From the NCBI GenBank assembly GCA_964500895.1, contig CAZCQP010000044.1, positions 1 through 21,642 of the forward strand: a stretch of DNA of 21,642 nt. Direction: 5' to 3'. How positions within the stretch are numbered: position 1 is the stretch's first letter; every line of letters starts with the position of its first letter. The stretch comes from CAZCQP01 sp964500895. GTDB taxonomy: Bacteria; Bacillota; Clostridia; Lachnospirales; JAISER01. A program made the translations under genes and the position numbers. This document shows positions 8,319 to 14,915 of this stretch, one piece after another. A model generated the notes under the pieces. It saw nothing but the letters and a program-made list of their open reading frames with translations, made no database searches and was not told where the DNA came from.

Positions 8319-10436
8319 ATGAAAAAACTGATGATGCTGTTTATGTTTACCCTTTTGATGGTGGGTATGTCTATAAACAGTGTGTATGCCACCAGCAATA
8401 ACCCAGAGCCCTATGTGTATACGGGTGTTGCCCGTTATGTAACGGAAAGTTCTGCTTCTATATCCGGCACAGCTTATGTGGTGCCGGAAAGCAGCGGCAT
8501 AGAGTGGGGGGTGGCGTATTCCACCAGATCGGAAGATAGCTCGCCCACATTCCGCATTGCTTCCAGCGAAGATTTTACCATTGAACTAACCGGGCTGCGT
8601 TCCGGGCGGGTGTACTATTACCGCACGTTCATCCGGTACTACGACAGAAACAGAAGGCAACAGATTGAATATGGAACAGAAAAAAACTTTACAACAGATG
8701 ATGAACGCACGTCATCTTCACCTACCCCAAGCCCTGGGGAAAGTGTTGTAAACATACCACGGGTTTCGGTGAATAGCAATTCCGAAGCCACCCTGGAAAG
8801 CAGCTTTGTGGCCAATGGCAACACGGTGCGTTATGCCGGGTTTGTCTATTCCTCTACCAAGGAAACGCCAACCCGCAGCAACGCCACGGATATTTATGAC
8901 CAAGTGGATTCATCCGACACGTCATTTTCCAAAAAGTTGAGCAACCTTGAACGCAATACCACGTATTACGTTCGGGCGTACATCACCGTAGGTACCAGCA
9001 GAGACTATACCGATGTGTATTCTTCAACTGCTACATTCACAACCTCCCAAAGCGGAGAACCCCGGGTGTATACAGACTCGGTGAACAGTGTCAACGCAAC
9101 GGGGGCAGACATTAAAATTGAAGTGGTGGCGGGCGGCCCTACCATTGTGGAACGGGGCGTGGTGTATTCCAACAAACAAACCACCCCGGAACTGTACTCC
9201 AGCAAGTCCCAGTACAAATCGGTGTCGGGTAACACGGGCACTGCAACGGTAGTCTTAACGGAGCTGGATTCCGGCGAAACCTATTATGTCCGTGCTTATG
9301 CCCGCAACGCCGATGGGGTGTACTACGGGGAAACAAAGAAATTTGTCACCGGCAATGATGTAGACATTACCACCTTGAAGGTGAGTGACATTACCTCATC
9401 TACGGCCATAGCCAACGGGAATATTTCCGGGGTTTCGTCCTTTGTGTTGGAGGAAAAAGGGTTTGTGTTCTCCGAAGACAACAAAAACCCAACGGTGAAA
9501 GACCGGAAGGTGTATACCACTTCCAGCTTGAAATCCGGCGCTTACGCCATGGAACTCACCGGCCTTAACGTATCCACCACCTATTACGTGCGGGCCTATG
9601 CCTACACGGACGACAGCATCAGCTATGGTGAAACGGTATCCTTTACAACCAACGGCATTAAAGTGCCGGTGGCTATTTCATACAGAACCACAGGGGCCAC
9701 AGAAGTGGGCAGCGAAGTCATTCGGGTAGACGAAGGCACAACGCTGACGGCCAGTGACTTGACCATCCCCCAGGGCTACAAGCTGTATGAAAGAGATTGG
9801 AGCCGAAAGGTGCAAGATTCAAGCAGCATAACGGTGCTGGTGGAAAAAGATGCAACCAAAACAACGGAAGGCGTGTTCATGGAGGGGGTAGGCAGCTTCA
9901 TGTTTGCCCCAGACCGGGCCACCACCCGGGCAGAAGTGGCCCAGATTATTTATAACCTGGCCACCAGCAGAGATGCAGTGACCGCTGGCATGGTCTTTAC
10001 CGATGTGCCAGTGAACCATTCGGCGAAAGTGGCCATCGACTATGTGTCCTCCAAAGGTTACATGCGGGGTTACCCGGACGGTAGCTTTAAACCTAACAAC
10101 ACCATAACCCGTGCGGAAATTTGTGTGGTGTTGTCTATGGTGTACGGCTTGCAAAGCAACTCTAGCCAGGCTGCCACCAACGCCTTTTCAGATGTGAAGC
10201 CCAACGACTGGTTTTATAGCTATGTGGCCATGGCGTACAACAATGCCATGCTGTATGGCTATCCAGACGGCTCATTTAAGCCAGCCAACACCACCACCCG
10301 TGCAGAGATTTGCACCATTTTCTCAAATTCAGAAAAGCGCACCCTGGTGCCGCTGGGTACTGTGCAGTTTACAGACGTGCCTAGCCAACACTGGGCGTAT
10401 AAATACATTATGAACGCTTCAATGCCAAGGCCGTAA
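8319..10436 (+). CDS. Secreted surface protein with fibronectin-III-like repeats and SLH cell-wall anchor
   Basis: 705 residues. A Sec signal peptide (KK, a hydrophobic stretch, likely cleavage after VYA near residue 24) is followed by four fibronectin-III-like repeats at about 32-126, 147-242, 248-345 and 350-445. Repeats 2-4 share a TYYVRAY core (YYYRTF in the first) and end in a (Y)GE/FTT pattern. A small beta domain (about 448-510) precedes the SLH region (about 518-700). SLH motifs TRAE occur at 536, 597 and 660; the block begins in the middle of one SLH repeat and ends after the first half of another (FTDVPSQHWAYKYIMNA). SLH domains bind secondary cell-wall polymers, so it should sit on the outer surface. 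ATG 8319 follows GGAAGGAAGAG. Its ligand is unknown; a co-transcribed role with the che genes is inference. Confidence 0.85.
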   Translation: MKKLMMLFMFTLLMVGMSINSVYATSNNPEPYVYTGVARYVTESSASISGTAYVVPESSGIEWGVAYSTRSEDSSPTFRIASSEDFTIELTGLRSGRVYYYRTFIRYYDRNRRQQIEYGTEKNFTTDDERTSSSPTPSPGESVVNIPRVSVNSNSEATLESSFVANGNTVRYAGFVYSSTKETPTRSNATDIYDQVDSSDTSFSKKLSNLERNTTYYVRAYITVGTSRDYTDVYSSTATFTTSQSGEPRVYTDSVNSVNATGADIKIEVVAGGPTIVERGVVYSNKQTTPELYSSKSQYKSVSGNTGTATVVLTELDSGETYYVRAYARNADGVYYGETKKFVTGNDVDITTLKVSDITSSTAIANGNISGVSSFVLEEKGFVFSEDNKNPTVKDRKVYTTSSLKSGAYAMELTGLNVSTTYYVRAYAYTDDSISYGETVSFTTNGIKVPVAISYRTTGATEVGSEVIRVDEGTTLTASDLTIPQGYKLYERDWSRKVQDSSSITVLVEKDATKTTEGVFMEGVGSFMFAPDRATTRAEVAQIIYNLATSRDAVTAGMVFTDVPVNHSAKVAIDYVSSKGYMRGYPDGSFKPNNTITRAEICVVLSMVYGLQSNSSQAATNAFSDVKPNDWFYSYVAMAYNNAMLYGYPDGSFKPANTTTRAEICTIFSNSEKRTLVPLGTVQFTDVPSQHWAYKYIMNASMPRP

Positions 10437-10444
10437 AAAATAAG

Positions 10445-10481
10445 AAAGCTGTCCAGGGGAAAAAATCCTTTGGACAGCTTT
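10445..10481. terminator. Bidirectional intrinsic terminator between the SLH gene and the DUF4130 gene
   Basis: AAAGCTGTCC (10445-10454) pairs with GGACAGCTTT (10472-10481), and the stem extends inward through A-U, G-U and G-C pairs to an A-rich loop. T-tracts follow on both strands (TTTTTTATT rightward, TTTTTTATT-like leftward). It lies 8 nt after the SLH stop and directly abuts the stop codon of the convergent gene. Confidence 0.85.
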
Positions 10482-10482
10482 T

Positions 10483-11307
10483 TTATTCAGTGACTTGTAT
10501 GGCGTTGTTATGCTTGTTGGCTTGCTTTAATGGGTGCTGGTGTTCCGTCATGCGCCTGCGATATTTTTTAGGCATAAACTGCCCTTGAACTTTAAGGTTT
10601 TTCCGCTCTTTAATGGCAATGGTTTCATAAAAACAGTGCCACAAATCTTGCATTTGGCCTTCGTTTTCGGTGTAGACCACGTTGGCTTCCTTGGGTACGT
10701 CCGTCAACAGGCATTCACGGCCGTTATAAATCAACGCCCGACCCCGGCCAACATCGTGGATAATCCAGCTATGGCTGATGAACCGGTCTGTAAAGTGGGA
10801 AGCAAGCAATGGCAAAACATCGTTTTGAGGGGTAATGTCCGAATAAAACACCCCAGACTTTGTTTCTTTAAATCGGCAAAACTGCACGTACCGATGGGCT
10901 TCAACATGCACCAGCCGGGCCAGTTTTTGCACACGAAGTACATAGGGGTTGTGGGAATGGGCATCCACTTGCCGCCCAACCTGAAAACCCAACACAATGT
11001 AATGATACAAAGGCATGTACTTGTCTTCTTCCAGCACGGACAAAAAAGCGGCATACACCGTTTCTGCTGCGCTTAAAGAAATTTTTTTGTGTAACGCCTC
11101 CTGTACCCGGTCTGCCAGCCCCTCATCCGTATCCACCAACACTGTATCCATGCCCAACTGCTGCTGGTGGCCTTCAAAGGTGCCAATGTCTGCGGGCCGC
11201 CAGCCTTTGTAGTAGTGGCCGTGAATGATGGTTAAAAAGCCAGGGTAGGTGCCGTCGAAGACGTAGGCAGTAGGGTTTTGTGGGCTGGAGGTGGGGCGTT
11301 CAGCCAT
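10483..11307 (-). CDS. TIGR03915/DUF4130 family putative DNA metabolism protein
   Basis: A 274-residue cytoplasmic protein starting with the family motif YVFDGTYPGFLT (15-26) and carrying the DUF4130 body (about 85-245), with RVQKLARLVHVEAHRYVQFCRF at its centre. I recognise it as the TIGR03915 type, which is genetically linked to the TIGR03916 radical SAM protein and in some bacteria fused to a family 4 uracil-DNA glycosylase. No glycosylase motifs are seen here; the protein ends in a basic tail. Its biochemical function is not established. ATG 11307 follows AGGAAGGAAG, and no other start lies before the conserved motif, so the gene really overlaps the upstream radical SAM gene by 76 nt in another frame. 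Confidence 0.85.
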   Translation of the reverse strand: MAERPTSSPQNPTAYVFDGTYPGFLTIIHGHYYKGWRPADIGTFEGHQQQLGMDTVLVDTDEGLADRVQEALHKKISLSAAETVYAAFLSVLEEDKYMPLYHYIVLGFQVGRQVDAHSHNPYVLRVQKLARLVHVEAHRYVQFCRFKETKSGVFYSDITPQNDVLPLLASHFTDRFISHSWIIHDVGRGRALIYNGRECLLTDVPKEANVVYTENEGQMQDLWHCFYETIAIKERKNLKVQGQFMPKKYRRRMTEHQHPLKQANKHNNAIQVTE

Positions 11308-12602
11308 TTTTGTTCTTCCTTCCTGTCTGTTAAAAGGGGCGGTGGGTTGTCTGTTAAGGTTATTTGCTGCCAGGCTTCTCCAATTTTGTTTTCAGCCAGC
11401 CGGCCATGAAGGGTTTCTTCTGTAAAAGCGGAGAGCCCTTCCATCATTTTTCCCTTGCAGGTAATGAAATATTTGGCCCGCTTTAACACAATGCCCAGCT
11501 TTTTAAGGTTATCAAAATCCAAGCTGCATACACGCCGGGCAGCCACAATTTTTCGGGCAGATAACACACCAATGCCGGGCACCCGAAGCAGCAGGCTGTA
11601 ATCCGCCTTGTTAATTTCCACAGGAAACATGTGAAGATTACGTAGTGCCCACTGGCACTTGGGGTCCATGTTTAAATCTAGATTTTCGTCTTCACCAGGC
11701 AAAATTTCCCCGGCGGAAAAGCCGTAAAAGCGCATCAGCCAGTCTGCCTGATACAGCCGGTGTTCCCGCAGCAAAGGTGGAGCGGTGCTGGGCAATAAAC
11801 CATTGTTGCTACCTACGGGTATGTATGCGGAATAAAATACCCGTTTTAATGAATAGCCCTTGTATAGCCCTTCAGCCAACTTCACAATCCGGCCGTCTTT
11901 TTCCGGTGTGGCCCCAATAATCATTTGAGTGCTTTGCCCGGCGGGCACAAACTGAGGGGCGTGGCGAAACAAAGCCACTTCGTTTTTAGCCTGGGTGATG
12001 GTGTTTTGCAGCATTTTCATGGGGGCTAAAATGGCTTGCTTGGTTTTATCGGGGGCAAAGGTGTTCAGGCTTTTTTCAGAGGGCAGCTCAATGTTGACGC
12101 TCATCCGGTCTGCCAAAAGGCCGGTGCGGCGAATCAGTTCCGGGTCTGCCCCAGGAATGGCCTTTACGTGGATATAGCCGTTAAAGCCACGGTGGTTGCG
12201 CACCAAGTCCAGGGTGGTATACATTTGCTCCATGGTGTAGTCTGGGCTTTTCATAATGGCAGAGCTTAGAAAAAGCCCTTCGATGTAGTTGCGCTTATAG
12301 AACTCAAAGGTTAAGTCTGCAATTTCGTTGGGGGTGAAGGTGGCCCGGGGCACATCGTTGGAGCGCCGGTTCACACAATAGTTGCAATCGTACATGCAGG
12401 CGTTGGATTGCAATATTTTCAATAAGGCGATGCACCGGCCGTCAGACGCAAAGCTATGGCAAATGCCGGCGGCTACTGCACTGCCCAGCTTGCCGGGGGT
12501 ACCTTTGCGGTCTACCCCGCTGGACGTGCAGGCCACATCGTACTTGGCGGCGTCGGATAAAATGGCCAGCTTGTCCATGGTGGTTTGGGGTTGGTCTATC
12601 AT
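11232..12602 (-). CDS. Putative DNA modification/repair radical SAM protein (TIGR03916 type)
   Basis: A 456-residue radical S-adenosylmethionine protein. The [4Fe-4S] ligands are Cys69, Cys73 and Cys76 in CMYDCNYC, after a conserved N-terminal block (TSSGVDRKGTPGK). A C-terminal helix-hairpin-helix, LLLRVPGIGVLSARKI, is typical of DNA-binding repair proteins. It is followed by a Pro/Thr/Ser-rich tail encoded where this gene overlaps the DUF4130 gene. Family knowledge: TIGR03916 members pair with TIGR03915 proteins or uracil-DNA glycosylase-like proteins and are thought to act in DNA modification or repair; substrate unknown. I chose ATG 12602 because AAAGGAGATG lies just upstream; starting at 12659 would cross the promoter -10. 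A LexA-box-like palindrome overlaps its -35. Confidence 0.88.
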   Translation of the reverse strand: MIDQPQTTMDKLAILSDAAKYDVACTSSGVDRKGTPGKLGSAVAAGICHSFASDGRCIALLKILQSNACMYDCNYCVNRRSNDVPRATFTPNEIADLTFEFYKRNYIEGLFLSSAIMKSPDYTMEQMYTTLDLVRNHRGFNGYIHVKAIPGADPELIRRTGLLADRMSVNIELPSEKSLNTFAPDKTKQAILAPMKMLQNTITQAKNEVALFRHAPQFVPAGQSTQMIIGATPEKDGRIVKLAEGLYKGYSLKRVFYSAYIPVGSNNGLLPSTAPPLLREHRLYQADWLMRFYGFSAGEILPGEDENLDLNMDPKCQWALRNLHMFPVEINKADYSLLLRVPGIGVLSARKIVAARRVCSLDFDNLKKLGIVLKRAKYFITCKGKMMEGLSAFTEETLHGRLAENKIGEAWQQITLTDNPPPLLTDRKEEQKWLNAPPPAHKTLLPTSSTAPTLAF

Positions 12603-12630
12603 GGGTGCATCTCCTTTCAGCTTTTTATAT

Positions 12631-12659
12631 ATTATAACACAGTGGCCAAAAATATGCAA
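12631..12659 (-). promoter_or_regulatory. Promoter of the radical SAM/DUF4130 operon
   Basis: Read on the minus strand: a perfect -10 TATAAT (12631-12636) with the extended TG motif (TGTTATAAT), a 17-nt spacer and a weak -35 TTGCAT (12654-12659). The start codon is about 28 nt downstream of the -10. The extended -10 compensates for the poor -35. Confidence 0.75.
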
Positions 12660-12670
12660 ACATATGTTTG
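12657..12670. promoter_or_regulatory. LexA (DinR) box-like operator
   Basis: CAAACATATGTTTG is a perfect 14-bp palindrome. It fits the Firmicute LexA consensus CGAACRNRYGTTYG at 13 of 14 positions, with A for G at position 2. It overlaps three bases of the -35 of the radical SAM promoter, where a bound repressor would block RNA polymerase. It suggests the downstream pair is induced by DNA damage; not proven. Confidence 0.65.
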
Positions 12671-12686
12671 TTACAACATCAAAACC

Positions 12687-12770
12687 TTGGGAAACTTTTT
12701 CGAGAAAAAGTTTCCCAAACCCTTCAAAAAGCTTTTTTCAAAAAGCGGTTAGGGTTTGGGGAAAAGCCCC
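12687..12770. repeat. Cluster of three hairpins in the intergenic spacer
   Basis: Hairpin 1: perfect 15-bp arms TTGGGAAACTTTTTC (12687-12701) and complement (12704-12718) with a 2-nt centre. Hairpin 2: AAACCCT (12717-12723) with AGGGTTT (12751-12757), enclosing GCTTTTT/AAAAAGC (12731-12746). Hairpin 3: GGGG (12758-12761) with CCCC (12767-12770). No coding potential. It resembles the intergenic fold-back repeats seen in many clostridial genomes (from memory, unchecked). It lies between the operon terminator at 12795-12821 and the radical SAM promoter. Confidence 0.6.
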
Positions 12771-12794
12771 GATGGTTTGTGCTTTGAATACAAC

Positions 12795-12821
12795 AAAACC
12801 CCGCCTTTACAACGGGGTTTT
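12795..12821 (-). terminator. Intrinsic terminator of the V-ATPase operon
   Basis: On the minus strand AAAACCCCG (12821-12813) pairs with CGGGGTTTT (12803-12795) around a 9-nt loop, with a short T-rich tail. It begins 8 nt after the stop codon of the last gene. The opposite strand has a better T-tract (TTTTTGTGTTTTT), but no gene is read toward it there. Confidence 0.75.
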
Positions 12822-12828
12822 TGTGTTT

Positions 12829-13524
12829 TTAGGAAGATGCCTTGGCCTGCTTGGCCATGGCTTCCTGCATCTGCACCTCAATCATGCTCTTCACCTTCAT
12901 GAGGCGGGTGATGTTGCCACGTTCATTTTCGTCCAGTTTCATTTTAATGTACTTGATGGTTTCGTTCAGCTGCGGAATGGTCATGTACTCCAAAGCGTTC
13001 ACCCGGCGGCGGGTTTTTTCAATTTCCTCCGTCATCAGGTTACAGGTTTTTTCCACCTCTGAAAGCTCCAAAAGCTTGGGCAAAATGTTAAACAGCTTGG
13101 CAATGGAACGGTCCAGCTCGTCGCTGGTGGAGAAAAAGCCGTAAGGATAAATGCTGCCTTCTGCTTCTGGGTTATCTTCACCGCCAGCTTGGGAAGCCCG
13201 GATAAACTGCATTTTCGGCACAATAACGCTCATGATGTTCTTGGTGGTAATTTCCAGTTCCACCGTTTCTTTCGGAAACATGACGGCTTCAGACATAAAC
13301 TCTGGGGAAGTGATGGCGGCGGAAAGCACAAAGCTTTTGTACGCCTGAATCAGTTCCTCTTCCACTTCTTTGCGCAGCTTATTATTAAGCTTCACCAGGT
13401 CTATAAACTGGCGCATCAATTCGTCCTGCTTATCCTTGAGCAGCTTGTGGCCTCTGGTAGCCGTGACCAGCCGACGTTTCAGCTTGGACAGCTCCATGCG
13501 GTTGGGGTTGACGTTTAGCCTCAT
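12829..13524 (-). CDS. ntpD: V-type ATP synthase/ATPase subunit D (central stalk)
   Basis: 231 residues. Subunit D is the long antiparallel coiled-coil rotor shaft inside the A3B3 head; with subunit F it passes torque to the c-ring. The N-terminal motif NPNRMELSKLKRRLVTATRGHKLLKDKQDEL (about 6-36) is the family hallmark, and the C-terminal helix (about 150-225) is charged and heptad-like (ETRRRVNALEYMTIPQL-type core). The length is slightly above the roughly 210 residues of E. hirae NtpD; the extra sequence lies in the middle (EDNPEAEGS) and C-terminus. ATG 13524 follows the B-subunit stop by 2 nt, so translation is coupled. Last gene of the operon; no NtpJ-like potassium transporter follows. 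Confidence 0.95.
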   Translation of the reverse strand: MRLNVNPNRMELSKLKRRLVTATRGHKLLKDKQDELMRQFIDLVKLNNKLRKEVEEELIQAYKSFVLSAAITSPEFMSEAVMFPKETVELEITTKNIMSVIVPKMQFIRASQAGGEDNPEAEGSIYPYGFFSTSDELDRSIAKLFNILPKLLELSEVEKTCNLMTEEIEKTRRRVNALEYMTIPQLNETIKYIKMKLDENERGNITRLMKVKSMIEVQMQEAMAKQAKASS

Positions 13525-13526
13525 GG

Positions 13527-14915
13527 TTAAACACCTTCTTTACTGGTCTTCGGCATGTAGCGTTCAAGGTATTCGTCACGGATACGTTTAAGTTCGGTCT
13601 TGGGCAGCATGGCCAACAAATCCCAGCCCAGTGCCAATGTTTCTTCAATGGAACGGTTGGAGTTAAAGCCTTGAGACACATATTGTTTTTCAAAAGCGTC
13701 CGCAAACCGGGCGTAGATTTTGTCTACGTCGGACAGGGCGGATTCGCCCAAAATAACGGCCAGTTCCTTGGCAGACTTCCCTTGTGCGTAGGCAGAGAAC
13801 AACTGGTTCATGGTGTCGGCATGGTCTTCTCTGGTCTTGCCTTTACCAATACCTTTGTCCTTCAAACGGGACAGGGAAGGCAGCACGTCAATGGGGGGAA
13901 CCAACCCTTTTTTGTGGAGTTCACGGCTCAAAATAATTTGCCCTTCGGTGATGTACCCGGTTAAGTCGGGAATGGGGTGGGTCTTGTCATCCTCGGGCAT
14001 GGTGAGGATAGGAATTTGGGTAATGGAGCCGCTTCTGCCTTTAATACGGCCTGCACGTTCATACAGACCCGCAAGGTCGGTATACAAGTAACCGGGGTAA
14101 CCACGGCGGCCGGGCACTTCTTTCCGGGCGGCGGAAACTTCACGAAGGGCTTCACAGTAGTTGGTAATGTCTGTGATGATAACCAGCACGTGCATATCTT
14201 TTTCATAAGCCAAATATTCCGCACAGGTCAGCGCCATACGGGGGGTGGAAATACGTTCCACCGCAGGGTCGTTGGCCAGGTTGATGAACAGGGCCGCACG
14301 GTGGATAGCGCCGGTTTTGGTGAAATCGTCAATGAAGAATTGAGATTCTTCAAAGGTGATACCGATGGCGGCGAAAACCACAGCGAAGTTTGCATCTGTG
14401 TTCAGCACCCGGGCTTGACGGGCAATTTGAGCCGCCAGCTCTGCATGGGGCAAGCCGGAAGCGGAGAACACCGGCAGCTTTTGTCCACGTACCAAGGTGT
14501 TCAAGCCGTCGATAGCGGAAATACCTGTTTGAATGAACTCGGAAGGGTAGTCCCGAGACACAGGGTTAATGGGTGCGCCGTTAATGTCTGAACGTTTGTC
14601 TGGAATGATTTTGGGGCCGCCGTCTTTTTCCTGACCTAGGCCGTTGAAAATACGGCCCAGCATGTCTGCGGAAACACCAAGCTCAAGGGGACGGCCTAAA
14701 AACTTGGCCTTACTTTTTTCAATGTTAATGCCTTGGGCAGATTCAAAGAGCTGTACCACGGCCTTGTCTTTGTTAATTTCAAGCACTTTGCCCCGGCGGA
14801 TTTCACCGGACTGGGTTTCAATTTCAACAATTTCGTCGAACTTAACCCCCTCCACTTGCTCCACCACCATCAGCGGGCCAACAACCTCGGATACGGTTTT
14901 ATACTCTTTAAGCAT
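13527..14915 (-). CDS. ntpB: V-type ATP synthase/ATPase subunit B (non-catalytic nucleotide-site subunit)
   Basis: 462 residues, nearly the size of E. hirae NtpB. It alternates with catalytic A subunits in the head. A beta-barrel domain (about 1-75) precedes the RecA-like core. The P-loop is degenerate (SASGLPHAEL near 151-160, no GKT), as expected for B. Arg350 in SLSRLKDKGIG falls exactly at the position of the E. hirae NtpB arginine finger that reaches into the A-subunit active site. The start ATG 14915 has GAGGAGGTGA upstream and overlaps the A-subunit stop by 8 nt (ATGCTTAA), so the two are translationally coupled. Confidence 0.97.
   Translation of the reverse strand: MLKEYKTVSEVVGPLMVVEQVEGVKFDEIVEIETQSGEIRRGKVLEINKDKAVVQLFESAQGINIEKSKAKFLGRPLELGVSADMLGRIFNGLGQEKDGGPKIIPDKRSDINGAPINPVSRDYPSEFIQTGISAIDGLNTLVRGQKLPVFSASGLPHAELAAQIARQARVLNTDANFAVVFAAIGITFEESQFFIDDFTKTGAIHRAALFINLANDPAVERISTPRMALTCAEYLAYEKDMHVLVIITDITNYCEALREVSAARKEVPGRRGYPGYLYTDLAGLYERAGRIKGRSGSITQIPILTMPEDDKTHPIPDLTGYITEGQIILSRELHKKGLVPPIDVLPSLSRLKDKGIGKGKTREDHADTMNQLFSAYAQGKSAKELAVILGESALSDVDKIYARFADAFEKQYVSQGFNSNRSIEETLALGWDLLAMLPKTELKRIRDEYLERYMPKTSKEGV

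Noticed and set aside
10534..11076. Plus-strand open frame of 180 codons
   Set aside because: Antisense to the DUF4130 gene, which has clear family motifs; no start signal.
12602..12659. Upstream ATG at 12659 as start of the radical SAM protein
   Set aside because: It would place the promoter -10 and the Shine-Dalgarno inside the coding sequence and add 19 residues not expected for the family.
12382..13062. Plus-strand open frame of 226 codons spanning the radical SAM promoter region and the ntpD end
   Set aside because: It runs antisense through two conserved genes and across hairpins and a terminator; the composition is not protein-like.
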